Below are positions 18,384-27,213 of a DNA stretch of 64,000 nucleotides, piece after piece; the stretch's first letter is position 1; each line of letters begins with the position of its first letter. The DNA comes from an uncultured Tenacibaculum sp. GTDB lineage: Bacteria; Bacteroidota; Bacteroidia; Flavobacteriales; Flavobacteriaceae. The translations under genes and the position numbers were made by a program. The stretch spans positions 1-64,000 of the forward strand of contig CANLQH010000002.1 in NCBI GenBank assembly GCA_947493285.1, written 5' to 3'. Under the pieces are notes generated by a model that saw nothing but the letters and a program-made list of their open reading frames with translations, was not told where the DNA came from and did not search any database.

Positions 18384-19217
18384 TTATCCTTGAATTTCTA
18401 AACTAAAAGAATTTCCGTCCTTACTTTTTCTTTTACTTCTAAAACGTTCCATCATTTCTTTTGAATGCTTATCCATAATTTCATCAAATTCTTCTTGATT
18501 AACTTTTTTCCCTTTTTTAGGAACTTTAATCTCAACTTTATCAGACGGATTCATAACAATCTCAGAACAAACAATGGTTAATTTACCATCTTGAATTTCT
18601 AAAATTAAACCTGGTAATCCCCAAAATTCTCCTGGACCATTACTAACTGGAATTTGAGGTGTATACCAAGCTGTGGTAGTTACCGTTACTTTCTCTTTTT
18701 TCTCTTCTGGCTTTCCATCAGTTACACTCATGCTAGTTCTTGTTTCTTCTCTGCTTCTAGTAGCTTTATAGCAAGTGTAATTTCCTATATTTTTAGTTTC
18801 ACTCGTCATCTCCCAACCATAGTCTTCTAGCTTATCTTTTATTAAAAAGCGCTTGCCACTAATTTCGGTCTTGTTTAAATACTCTTTATCAGATATATTT
18901 TTATATAAAACATCTGTTCCTCCTCCGTTTCCTGCAATTACTATTTGAACACCTCCCATACTTGCTTGTGGTGCAGATAATTTTTTATTTTGAGTATATA
19001 CCGATTCTGATTTGTTAAAATTCAAAGTATATGTTTGTTGAAACTGTTTTTTTAATTGTTCTTGAATTTGTTTTTGCATAGCTGAATTCTCTCCACCTTC
19101 TTTCATTTTAAAATCTACTTTTCTAAAAGTTTTATAAGTGGCTTTTCCTTGAAAGTTTTGTGCTGAAGAAATTACAGTTAAAAACAATAATGTTATTGTG
19201 GTTATAAATCGTATCAT
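18384..19217 (-). CDS. GLPGLI family protein
   Basis: This 277-residue secreted protein has a signal peptide (cleavage near SSAQ, residue 20) and the motif VSNGPGEFWGLPGLILEI, preceded by NYTCYKATRS and TTAWYTPQIP. It is paralogous to the 17452-18306 product but has no Gly/Arg-rich tail. It starts 11 nt after the small upstream gene, so they are co-transcribed. The function of the family is not known; adjacency to a beta-barrel receptor suggests a role at the outer membrane. Confidence 0.9.
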   Translation of the reverse strand: MIRFITTITLLFLTVISSAQNFQGKATYKTFRKVDFKMKEGGENSAMQKQIQEQLKKQFQQTYTLNFNKSESVYTQNKKLSAPQASMGGVQIVIAGNGGGTDVLYKNISDKEYLNKTEISGKRFLIKDKLEDYGWEMTSETKNIGNYTCYKATRSREETRTSMSVTDGKPEEKKEKVTVTTTAWYTPQIPVSNGPGEFWGLPGLILEIQDGKLTIVCSEIVMNPSDKVEIKVPKKGKKVNQEEFDEIMDKHSKEMMERFRSKRKSKDGNSFSLEIQG

Positions 19218-19228
19218 ATCTGTATGGT

Positions 19229-19570
19229 TTATAGGTTTTTAAATACTTTAATAAATCGTTTATTAATCTTTATAAAATCATCTATATCTTCTGACTTTCC
19301 TTTAACAACTATGCTATTATCATAAGCTATTCTTTTAGTTTTATCTTTACTTCTGACTCTAAATCCTAAAGCAATACTATCGTTAGATTTATTTTCTTTA
19401 ACCATGTCTTTAATATCTTTCCAATTAATCGTTTTTAACTCATTCAAATTATCTACTGTAAAAATTAAAGAAGTAATTTTTGAGTCATTTACTTTTACTG
19501 TTGCTATTTCTTGTTGAGCTTGTATTGTTAACACAAAAAAGAATAATACTGTAATAATTAGTTGTTTCAT
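19229..19570 (-). CDS. Small secreted protein of unknown function
   Basis: This 113-residue protein has a signal peptide (MKQLIITVLFFFVLTIQAQQ). I do not recognise a family. The mature part is Lys/Asp-rich, with VDNLNELKTINWKDIKDMVKEN and GFRVRSKDKTKRIAYDN. It is first in the - strand operon and begins downstream of a promoter that faces the sensor kinase gene across a repeated operator. This suggests it belongs to the same regulated system. Confidence 0.75.
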   Translation of the reverse strand: MKQLIITVLFFFVLTIQAQQEIATVKVNDSKITSLIFTVDNLNELKTINWKDIKDMVKENKSNDSIALGFRVRSKDKTKRIAYDNSIVVKGKSEDIDDFIKINKRFIKVFKNL

Positions 19571-19595
19571 TTTTTATAATTTTTATTGAATACTA

Positions 19596-19603
19596 CAAAT
19601 ATG
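19596..19603 (-). promoter_or_regulatory. -7 element of the GLPGLI operon
   Basis: On the - strand this reads CATATTTG, one mismatch from TAnnTTTG. Transcription would begin near 19590. No -33 TTG is present; the tandem repeats at 19626-19655 sit just upstream of where it would be, as expected of an activated promoter. Confidence 0.45.
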
Positions 19604-19625
19604 AAAACCATTATCTTTCTTTTGA

Positions 19626-19655
19626 GTTAATGAATGTTAACGAGTGTTAACCGCT
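19626..19655. promoter_or_regulatory. Three-unit 10-bp tandem repeat, likely response-regulator operator
   Basis: GTTAATGAAT (19626), GTTAACGAGT (19636) and GTTAACCGCT (19646) are contiguous direct repeats with an exact 10-bp period. OmpR/PhoB-family regulators bind head-to-tail on 10-11 bp direct repeats. The block is centred between the two divergent promoters: it spans about -36 to -65 from either predicted start (19590 on -, 19691 on +). The OmpR-type regulator encoded at 21258 is the natural candidate. Confidence 0.65.
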
Positions 19656-19678
19656 TTTTTATTATCGACTTAACTTCT

Positions 19679-19686
19679 TATTTTTG
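19679..19686 (+). promoter_or_regulatory. -7 element of the histidine kinase gene (leaderless)
   Basis: TATTTTTG is an exact TAnnTTTG match only 4 nt before the ATG at 19691. The transcript should therefore start at or next to the start codon. Confidence 0.6.
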
Positions 19687-19690
19687 AAAC

Positions 19691-21265
19691 ATGAACGCGA
19701 AAAAACAACGATGGATTTTATACCTAATAAGTTTTACTATAGTTACTACTATTGGTATACAATTTTATTGGAATTATAAAAACTACGAAGAAAACCGACT
19801 GCGAGTTATAAACGAAATAAACCAAAGTTTAGACGATGCGGTAGAGATTTACTTTTCAGACTTATCTAAAGATAATTTTTACTCAATAATAAATCCTGAT
19901 AAAGATAGCAATGCTAAAATCTTCAATAAAATTTTTAATATTGATGAACCTGAAAATCCAAGTAAAAAGAAAGATTCTTTTAGATTTCAAGTAAGTGAAA
20001 TTAGTATTAACTCTAACAATATTGATGAACTCAGAAAAATGGATTCAACTATTTTGAATTCTCTTAAAGACAATTTTAAAATAAAGAAAAGCCATAGTTC
20101 TAAAAAATCTCACATAACCTTAAAGCAAGAAGTTAAATACAACACTATTGAATCTTCTGCAGATTCAAAGCAAAAATTCTCAGAATTTTTTTTAGGTAAA
20201 AAAAAATTAGACAGTTTAAAGCGTAAAAAAGATTTAAACACTTTTTTTATCTCTATACAAACAGATACTATTAAGTTGAAGTCTTTAGATTCTATTTTAA
20301 GAAATGAGTTTTTAGACAAAAAAATATTTGCAAATTTTAACCTCAATCATTTTAAAGCAGACACCTTATTTAGCAGTTCTAAAAATATTTATTCTAATGT
20401 TGTTTTATTAGAAAATGATGCTGCTCCAACATTTTTAAAGAAAAACGAACGTATACAATTACAATATACTAATCCAACAATTGAAGTTCTAAAACGTAGT
20501 TTTACTGGTGTTTTGTTATCGTTTATTTTAGCACTTGCGGTAATTTCGAGTTTATTCTATTTGTTAAAAATCATCAATAAACAAAAAGAATTAGCAGAAA
20601 TTAAGAACGATTTAATCAGTAATATTACTCACGAGTTCAAAACTCCAATTACCACAATTTCTACAGCTATTGAAGCTATCGATAATTTTAATATGATCGA
20701 TGATAAAGAGAAAACAAAAAAATATCTTTCTATTTCAACTATTCAGTTAAAAAAACTGCATCAAATGGTAGAGAAATTATTAGAAACTGCAACTCTAGAT
20801 AGCGAGAAGTTAATGTTAAAAAAAGAATCAATAGATCTAATTAGTTTCGTAGATAAAATTGTTCAAAAACATCAATTAATTACACCTAAAAAAAAGATTC
20901 AATTTTCTACAAACATTTCTGAAACAACAACCAAAATAGATACTTTTCATTTTGAAAATTCTATTTCAAATTTAATTGACAATGCTATTAAATATGGTGG
21001 AGATAATATTCAGGTTAACATAAACGCTGTTCTTAATACTATAGAAATATCGGTAGCTGATAATGGCAATGGAATTGATAAAAATCAACAAGAAAAAATA
21101 TTTGATAAATTTTATCGAGTTCCTAAAGGAAACACTCACGATGTAAAAGGGTTTGGTATTGGATTGTATTACACAAAAAAAATAATTGAAAAACACAATG
21201 GTTTCATATCATTAACATCAACACCAAAACAAACGGTTTTTAAAATTACTTTGCCAAATGACTAA
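19691..21265 (+). CDS. Sensor histidine kinase
   Basis: This 524-residue membrane kinase has TM1 at about residues 10-27, a Lys/Asp/Ser-rich periplasmic sensor region of about 240 residues with no recognised domain, and TM2 at about 270-292. HisKA follows with phospho-accepting H314 (NITHEFKTPITT), then HATPase_c with N (SNLIDNAIKYGG), DNGNGID and GFGIGLYY. It overlaps the response regulator by 8 nt. The divergent GLPGLI/receptor operon shares its upstream operator, so that operon is the probable target. The signal is unknown. Confidence 0.94.
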   Translation: MNAKKQRWILYLISFTIVTTIGIQFYWNYKNYEENRLRVINEINQSLDDAVEIYFSDLSKDNFYSIINPDKDSNAKIFNKIFNIDEPENPSKKKDSFRFQVSEISINSNNIDELRKMDSTILNSLKDNFKIKKSHSSKKSHITLKQEVKYNTIESSADSKQKFSEFFLGKKKLDSLKRKKDLNTFFISIQTDTIKLKSLDSILRNEFLDKKIFANFNLNHFKADTLFSSSKNIYSNVVLLENDAAPTFLKKNERIQLQYTNPTIEVLKRSFTGVLLSFILALAVISSLFYLLKIINKQKELAEIKNDLISNITHEFKTPITTISTAIEAIDNFNMIDDKEKTKKYLSISTIQLKKLHQMVEKLLETATLDSEKLMLKKESIDLISFVDKIVQKHQLITPKKKIQFSTNISETTTKIDTFHFENSISNLIDNAIKYGGDNIQVNINAVLNTIEISVADNGNGIDKNQQEKIFDKFYRVPKGNTHDVKGFGIGLYYTKKIIEKHNGFISLTSTPKQTVFKITLPND

Positions 21266-21938
21266 GAAAATAAAATTATTATTAGCCGAAGATGAACCTA
21301 GTTTAGGGCAAATTGTAAAAGAAAGCTTAGAAACAAGAAACTTCGAAGTCTTTCACGCTGAAAATGGTGAAAAAGCCTTAGAAATTTATCAAAAAGAACA
21401 ACCCGAGGTTTTAGTACTAGATGTAATGATGCCTAAAAAAGATGGATTTACGTTAGCTAAGGAAATTAGAGAAGAAAACAATGACATACCTATCATTTTT
21501 TTAACAGCAAAATCTCAAACAAAAGATGTTTTAGAAGGTTTTAAACATGGAGGTAATGACTATTTAAAGAAGCCTTTTTCTATGGAAGAGTTAATTGTAC
21601 GAATCCATGCTCTTTTAAACAGAATTAGCTTAAAAAAAGATGATTCTAAAATAAATATTGGCGAGTTCAATTTTAATTACACTAAACAACTACTAACTCA
21701 TAAAGAACAATCCGAACCATTAACACATAGAGAATCTGAATTACTATTCCACCTTTCTCAAAAGAAAAATGAAATACTAGACAGAACTTTTATTTTAAAA
21801 AAATTGTGGGGAGATGATGATTTTTTTAATGCCAGAAGCATGGATGTATTTATTTCTAAGCTTAGAAAAAAGCTAAAAAAAGATACAAATGTGCAAATAA
21901 TCAATGTTCGAGGTTATGGTTATAAATTGATTTGTTAA
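21258..21938 (+). CDS. OmpR/PhoB-family response regulator
   Basis: This 226-residue protein has a receiver domain (1-120) with acidic pocket E11/D12, phospho-acceptor D55 (VLVLDVMMP), conserved Thr (FLTAKS) and Lys (YLKKPF). A winged-helix DNA-binding domain (about 130-226) ends in the recognition helix and wing (RSMDVFISKLRKKL...NVRGYGYKL). It overlaps the kinase by 8 nt, so the two form a cognate pair. It probably binds the 10-bp repeats at 19626-19655. Confidence 0.95.
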   Translation: MTKKIKLLLAEDEPSLGQIVKESLETRNFEVFHAENGEKALEIYQKEQPEVLVLDVMMPKKDGFTLAKEIREENNDIPIIFLTAKSQTKDVLEGFKHGGNDYLKKPFSMEELIVRIHALLNRISLKKDDSKINIGEFNFNYTKQLLTHKEQSEPLTHRESELLFHLSQKKNEILDRTFILKKLWGDDDFFNARSMDVFISKLRKKLKKDTNVQIINVRGYGYKLIC

Positions 21939-22018
21939 AATCTTTTGTAATCCTTTTTTTTATGTAATTTTACGACTTCAAACTGGTACAGCCAGAGATT
22001 TAAAATTACACAAAAACT

Positions 22019-22633
22019 ATGCACGTAGCCATTGCCGGAAACATCGGAGCAGGAAAAACAACCTTAACTAAATTATTAGCAAAACATTATAATTGGGAGC
22101 CTCATTTTGAGTCGGTTGATGAAAACCCTTATTTAGATGATTTTTACGGTGAAATGGAACGTTGGTCATTTAACCTTCAAGTATTTTTCTTAAACAGCCG
22201 TTTTCGTCAGGTATTAGAACTAAGAAAATCTGGAAAAAAAATAATTCAAGATCGTACAATTTACGAAGATGCTCATATTTTCGCTCCCAACCTTCATGCA
22301 ATGGGATTAATGACAAATAGAGATTTCAGTAATTATTCTTCTTTATTTGAATTAATGGAAAACCTAGTTACTCCTCCAGATTTATTAATTTATTTACGCG
22401 CTGATATTTCTACGTTAGTAGGTCAAATTCACAAACGTGGAAGAGAATATGAAAATTCTATTAGTATTGATTATTTAAGTAGATTAAATGAACGCTATGA
22501 AGCTTTCATTTCTCAATATACTAAAGGAAAATTATTAATTATTGATGTTGATAATTTAGATTTTGTAGAAAATCAAGAAGACTTAGGTTATATCATTGAT
22601 AGAATTGATGCTCAGATAAACGGATTATTTTAA
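22019..22633 (+). CDS. Deoxynucleoside kinase
   Basis: This 204-residue monodomain dNK phosphorylates deoxynucleosides for salvage. It has the P-loop GNIGAGKT (7-14), the ESVDENPYL segment with the catalytic Glu, the DRT motif (IIQDRTIYEDA) and the LID arginines in KRGREYE. The substrate (dA, dG or other) cannot be fixed. A second dNK domain occurs in the folK fusion at 31278. Its 3' end overlaps the convergent methyltransferase gene by 4 nt. Confidence 0.92.
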   Translation: MHVAIAGNIGAGKTTLTKLLAKHYNWEPHFESVDENPYLDDFYGEMERWSFNLQVFFLNSRFRQVLELRKSGKKIIQDRTIYEDAHIFAPNLHAMGLMTNRDFSNYSSLFELMENLVTPPDLLIYLRADISTLVGQIHKRGREYENSISIDYLSRLNERYEAFISQYTKGKLLIIDVDNLDFVENQEDLGYIIDRIDAQINGLF

Positions 22634-23358
22634 CCTCTCTTAAACTCACTCAATAAAATAGCTGTAGCAGTTGCTACATTTAAACTTTCGGTTTGTTGAA
22701 TATCTCCAAACCTAGGGATGGTTAGTTTATGCTTTACAATTTCAGAGATTTCTTTTGAAATTCCATTCGCTTCATTACCCATTACCAAAACTGCTTTTTG
22801 TGGCAATGAGGATGAGTATACATTTTTGCCATCCATGTCGGCAGTATAAACAGGTAAATCAGTCGTTTTTAAAAACTCAGGTAAATCAACATATAAAATA
22901 TTAACTCTTGTTAATGACCCCATGGTTGATTGTACTACTTTTTGATTATAACAATCAACTGTATTCTTAGAACAAACCAACTGAGTTACTCCAAACCAAT
23001 CACACAAACGAATAATGGTTCCTAAGTTCCCAGGATCATTTACTTCATCTAAAGCAACAATAAATTCACTTACTTTTAATTCTTTTTTTTCCGAAATTTT
23101 AAATAACCCCAAAACTTTATTCGGATTTTTTAACGTGCTAATTTTTTTTAACTCATTATCAGAAACAACTGTAAAACCAACTTCTTTAGAAACACTAAAA
23201 TCTTCATCTGTAGAAAAAACATGAAATGCTTCAATTGATGAGTTTAATAATTCATTTACAACTTTTATTCCTTCAGCAACAAATAAATTATGCTTCTCTC
23301 TATACTTTTTTCGCTGTAAACTTGTTATTAATTTCAGGTTGTTTTTAGATAAACTCAT
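22630..23358 (-). CDS. TrmH/SpoU-family RNA 2'-O-methyltransferase
   Basis: This 242-residue protein has an N-terminal substrate-binding domain (SLQRKKYREKHNLFVAEGIKVV) and the SPOUT catalytic domain with its three motifs: DPGNLGTIIRLCDWFG, VMGNEANGISKEI, and IPRFGDIQQTESLNVATATAILLSEF. The C-terminal knot binds SAM. The target, an rRNA (RlmB-like) or tRNA ribose, is not certain. It is divergent from tamL. Confidence 0.9.
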   Translation of the reverse strand: MSLSKNNLKLITSLQRKKYREKHNLFVAEGIKVVNELLNSSIEAFHVFSTDEDFSVSKEVGFTVVSDNELKKISTLKNPNKVLGLFKISEKKELKVSEFIVALDEVNDPGNLGTIIRLCDWFGVTQLVCSKNTVDCYNQKVVQSTMGSLTRVNILYVDLPEFLKTTDLPVYTADMDGKNVYSSSLPQKAVLVMGNEANGISKEISEIVKHKLTIPRFGDIQQTESLNVATATAILLSEFKRG

Positions 23359-23396
23359 TAAATCTTTTTTAACACTTTAAAACCACTAAAAAATAG

Positions 23397-23404
23397 TATT
23401 TTTG
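23397..23404 (+). promoter_or_regulatory. -7 promoter element of tamL
   Basis: TATTTTTG is an exact TAnnTTTG match 26 nt before the ATG at 23431. Confidence 0.5.
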
Positions 23405-23430
23405 ATATTTAAATACGAGGCGTAAAGTTA

Positions 23431-25884
23431 ATGAAAAAACTTTCTTTTTTCTTTTTATTGGTAGTCTTATTCAGTTCTTGTAGCACAATAAAATACGTTA
23501 AAGAAAACGAGTTATTGCTAGCAAAAAACACTGTTTTTGTAGATAGCACAAAAAACACTAGCGAAAACATTACTGAATTATTGATGCAACGTCCTAACGC
23601 CAAGGCTTTAGGTATGCCGCTTTCATTATATTTTTATAACCTTGGTAATCCTAACGGTCCGAAAACTCCAAGTCAATGGGGTGAAAAGCACCCAAAAACA
23701 TACAACTTTTTTAAAGATATGTTTTCTGAAAAGCAAAGTATTTCAGTAGCAAAAACATTTATAGGTTTTAATAATTGGTTTTTAAAAAGCGGACAAGTAC
23801 CAATTATTATTGATGATAGAAAAACAAAACGAACAGTTAATAATTTAACTACTTATTTTCAAAACGAAGGATATTTTAGAGCAAAAGTATCATCAAAAAA
23901 AGATACTATAAGTAATAAAAAAGGAGCTATTTCTTATAATATTTTAAAAGGAAACCCTTCGTTTTTAGATTCAATTAGCACTAGTATTTCTTCTACAATA
24001 CTAGATTCACTTTATCAAAAAGAAAAAGAAAAAAGTTTTTTAAAAACTAAAAATCAATATAAAGTTGGAAGCTTTATTAATGAAGCTAACAGAATTGTTA
24101 AACTCTTTAGAAACAAAGGTGTTTATCATTTTAATGAAAATTATATTTCTTTTGAAATCGATACACTTAATAACTACGAAAAAACAAATGTAGATATTGA
24201 GATTTCTGATAGAGTGATTCCTTTTCAAATTCAAAAGATAAAAAAAGTTAATGTATATACCGATTATACATACAATAAGAAAGATGAAATTCATAACGAT
24301 TCTGCAAATTACAAAGAGTTAAACTTTTTTGCTCATAATAAGTTAAAATACAATCCAAAATACTTATCTCAATCAGTTTTTATAAAACCAAATTCTGTAT
24401 ACAGCGACTCTTTAACCGACTTAACAAGGGTTCATTTAAGAGATTTGAAAAATTTTAAGTCAACTTCAATTAGATATAATGAAATTAGCAAAGATGAATT
24501 AGAGGCAAATATCTTTTTAACCCCAATTGAAAAATATACTTTAGGAATTGACACAGAACTTTCACGTTCTAATATTCGAAATTTTGATGTCTCTTTAAAA
24601 TTTTCATTAATTAACAGAAATACTTTTAAAGGTGCTGAAATATTCAAGCTTTCAACATTTGGTTCATATTTTAATTCAAATAACGGTCCTGGTTGGGAAT
24701 TAGGAGGTGATATTTCAATGGAAGTCCCACGCTTTATGGCTCCTTTTGGTCTTCACAAATTTGTACCTAAAAACATGTTTCCTAAAACAAAATTTTATAC
24801 CGGTTTAGGTATTCAAAAAAATATTGGTTTAGATAAACAAAATGTTTCTATAGGGGTAGACTATAAATGGAATTATAACAAAAAGAAATCAATTCAATTA
24901 GAATTATTAAACGCTCAATATATTAGAAATTTAAATGTTGATAATTATTTCAATGTATATTCTTCAGAGTATTCAAAAATATTGGATGTAGCTAAAGCTT
25001 ATGACCCAAATTTTACGCTACCAAATAACACTCCTAGTAATTCAAATGACATTTTACAGTTTATAAGAAGTGTAGCACTGAATAGTAACTTTGCTAATTC
25101 AAACCCTACTGAGTACCAAGATAATTTCAACATACTTAATCGATATAATATCATCACTTCAGATTTTTTAATTCCTGAAATCGCTTATAGTTTCACCTAC
25201 AATAACCAAAGAAACATTAAAGATCATAATTTTTCTTTTTTTAAAATTAGACTTGCAAACTCTGGTAATATTATGGGAGTTTTATCGAAACAAGAAAATT
25301 TAAGAGGGCAAAAAACTGTTTTAAAAATACCTATTGCTCAATACTTCAAAACAGACATCGAGTATAAAAAATATTGGGATTTAGGTGATAATACTGTGCT
25401 AGCTCATAGAACATTTTTAGGTGCGATTGTTACTTATAACAAATCAGATGTACCTTTTTCTAGAAGTTATTTTGCTGGTGGATCTAACGATATAAGAGCT
25501 TGGAGAACTTACGATTTAGGTCCTGGTACTAGACGACCTGGGTTAGAATATAACATTGGTAGTTTAAAATTCTTAACTAGTTTTGAATATCGTTTTGATG
25601 TATTAGGTGCTTTAAAAGGTGCTTTATTTACTGATGCTGGTAACATTTGGGACATTACCAATTCACAATTTATTGATGATGCAGCGAAGTTTGATAGTGC
25701 TAAATCACTTAAAGATATAGCTGTTGGTTCTGGATTTGGACTTCGTTATGATTTTAAATTTTTAATCGCTAGGTTAGATTTAGGTTTTAAAGTTCACGAG
25801 CCATATTTAACAGATAATAGATGGTTTAGAAACTTCAACTTCTCTAACTCAGTACTAAATATCGGTATTAACTACCCTTTTTAA
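23431..25884 (+). CDS. Omp85-family outer membrane lipoprotein (TamL)
   Basis: This 817-residue protein has a lipoprotein signal (FSSC, Cys17), POTRA-like repeats (about 100-400), and a C-terminal 16-stranded Omp85 barrel. Barrel signatures are FSRSYFAGGSNDIRAW (the FxGG(x)xxRG-like loop-6 motif), FEYRFDVLGALKGALFTDAGNIW and the last strand NFSNSVLNIGINYPF. In Bacteroidota this lipidated form is called TamL and works with TamB in barrel-protein or lipid transport. No tamB lies beside it here. Confidence 0.88.
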   Translation: MKKLSFFFLLVVLFSSCSTIKYVKENELLLAKNTVFVDSTKNTSENITELLMQRPNAKALGMPLSLYFYNLGNPNGPKTPSQWGEKHPKTYNFFKDMFSEKQSISVAKTFIGFNNWFLKSGQVPIIIDDRKTKRTVNNLTTYFQNEGYFRAKVSSKKDTISNKKGAISYNILKGNPSFLDSISTSISSTILDSLYQKEKEKSFLKTKNQYKVGSFINEANRIVKLFRNKGVYHFNENYISFEIDTLNNYEKTNVDIEISDRVIPFQIQKIKKVNVYTDYTYNKKDEIHNDSANYKELNFFAHNKLKYNPKYLSQSVFIKPNSVYSDSLTDLTRVHLRDLKNFKSTSIRYNEISKDELEANIFLTPIEKYTLGIDTELSRSNIRNFDVSLKFSLINRNTFKGAEIFKLSTFGSYFNSNNGPGWELGGDISMEVPRFMAPFGLHKFVPKNMFPKTKFYTGLGIQKNIGLDKQNVSIGVDYKWNYNKKKSIQLELLNAQYIRNLNVDNYFNVYSSEYSKILDVAKAYDPNFTLPNNTPSNSNDILQFIRSVALNSNFANSNPTEYQDNFNILNRYNIITSDFLIPEIAYSFTYNNQRNIKDHNFSFFKIRLANSGNIMGVLSKQENLRGQKTVLKIPIAQYFKTDIEYKKYWDLGDNTVLAHRTFLGAIVTYNKSDVPFSRSYFAGGSNDIRAWRTYDLGPGTRRPGLEYNIGSLKFLTSFEYRFDVLGALKGALFTDAGNIWDITNSQFIDDAAKFDSAKSLKDIAVGSGFGLRYDFKFLIARLDLGFKVHEPYLTDNRWFRNFNFSNSVLNIGINYPF

Positions 25885-25896
25885 TTTATTTATAAC

Positions 25897-25918
25897 AATA
25901 ACGTTATCGTTATTTTTA
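25897..25918 (+). terminator. Weak terminator after tamL
   Basis: AATAACG (25897-25903) pairs with CGTTATT (25908-25914) around a TTAT loop, followed by T residues. The stem is AT-rich, so this is only probable. Confidence 0.45.
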
Positions 25919-25941
25919 ATATAAATAGATTGATTTTTTCT

Positions 25942-25949
25942 TACTTTTG
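25942..25949 (+). promoter_or_regulatory. -7 promoter element of fba
   Basis: TACTTTTG is an exact TAnnTTTG match 36 nt before the chosen ATG. The in-frame TTG at 25947 lies inside it and so is not the start codon. Confidence 0.55.
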
Positions 25950-25985
25950 ACACACAATTATAATACAATTAAAAACCATTTTTTA

Positions 25986-27053
25986 ATGTCTCACAATATA
26001 AAACCTGGTGTTGCTACAGGAAAAGAAGTACAAGCAATATTTAATTTAGCGAAAGAAAAGGGCTTTGCTTTACCTGCTGTAAACGTTGTTGGATCAAGTA
26101 CTATTAATACGGTATTAGAAACTGCCAAAGAATTAAACTCTCCAGTAATTATTCAATTTTCAAATGGAGGAGCACAATTTAATGCAGGAAAAGGTTTATC
26201 AAACGAAGATCAAAAAGCTGCTATTGCTGGTGCCGTTGCTGGAGCAAAACACATACACTTATTAGCTGAGGCATATGGAGTTCCAGTTATACTTCATACT
26301 GATCATGCTGCGAAGAAATTATTACCTTGGATTGATGGTTTATTAGACGCTAGTGAGCAGTTCTATAAAGAAACTGGAAAATCACTTTACAGTTCTCATA
26401 TGATTGATTTAAGTGAAGAACCTCTTGTAGAAAACATTGAAATTTGTAAAGACTACTTAGCTCGTATGAGTAAAATGGGAATGACTTTAGAAATTGAATT
26501 AGGAATTACAGGCGGTGAAGAAGATGGAGTTGATAATTCTGACGTAGATGTTTCGAAATTATATACACAACCAGAAGAGGTTGCTTATGCATATGAAGAG
26601 TTAATGAAAGTTTCTCCTCAGTTTACTATTGCTGCTGCTTTTGGTAATGTACATGGAGTATACAAACCTGGAAATGTAAAATTAACCCCAAAAATTTTAA
26701 AAAACTCTCAAGAGTATATTTCAGAAAAATATAACGTTCCTCATAATACAATCGATTTTGTTTTCCATGGTGGATCAGGTTCTACTTTAGAAGAAATTAG
26801 AGAATCTATCGGGTATGGAGTTATTAAAATGAATATTGATACCGATTTACAATATGCTTTCACAGAAGGTATTCGTGATTATATGGATACTAAGAAAGAT
26901 TATGTAGCTAGTCAAATTGGTAATCCAGAAGGAGATGACTTACCTAATAAAAAATATTACGACCCACGTAAATGGTTACGCGAAGGTGAGCAAACATTTA
27001 AAGCTCGCTTAAAGAAAGCTTTCGAAGATTTAAATAATGTAAACACGTTATAA
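25986..27053 (+). CDS. fba: Class II fructose-bisphosphate aldolase
   Basis: This glycolytic and gluconeogenic enzyme cleaves fructose-1,6-bisphosphate. The 355-residue form (ATG 25986, MSHNIKPG) has the zinc ligands in ILHTDHAAK and AFGNVHGVYKPG, the FHGGSGS phosphate-binding loop and NIDTDLQYAF, which together match the long class IIA (E. coli FbaA) group. It is monocistronic, with its own promoter and a strong terminator. Confidence 0.96.
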   Translation: MSHNIKPGVATGKEVQAIFNLAKEKGFALPAVNVVGSSTINTVLETAKELNSPVIIQFSNGGAQFNAGKGLSNEDQKAAIAGAVAGAKHIHLLAEAYGVPVILHTDHAAKKLLPWIDGLLDASEQFYKETGKSLYSSHMIDLSEEPLVENIEICKDYLARMSKMGMTLEIELGITGGEEDGVDNSDVDVSKLYTQPEEVAYAYEELMKVSPQFTIAAAFGNVHGVYKPGNVKLTPKILKNSQEYISEKYNVPHNTIDFVFHGGSGSTLEEIRESIGYGVIKMNIDTDLQYAFTEGIRDYMDTKKDYVASQIGNPEGDDLPNKKYYDPRKWLREGEQTFKARLKKAFEDLNNVNTL

Positions 27054-27074
27054 GAACCTCACACTTAACTACCT

Positions 27075-27107
27075 AAAGCATCTAGATTTCTCTAGATGCT
27101 TTTTTTA
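27075..27107 (+). terminator. Terminator of fba
   Basis: AAAGCATCTAGA (27075-27086) pairs with TCTAGATGCTTT (27091-27102) around a TTTC loop and runs into seven or more T residues. Confidence 0.93.
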
Positions 27108-27140
27108 TGCCTCAAAAAAGTAAAGTTCATAAAAATCTTT

Positions 27141-27148
27141 TACATTTG
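27141..27148 (+). promoter_or_regulatory. -7 promoter element of accD
   Basis: TACATTTG is an exact TAnnTTTG match 65 nt before the accD ATG. Confidence 0.6.
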
Positions 27149-27213
27149 TAGCCGACTCTTTTTTCATTATATTTAGAGTTAATTACAAACAAACAACAAA
27201 ACATAAACTAACT

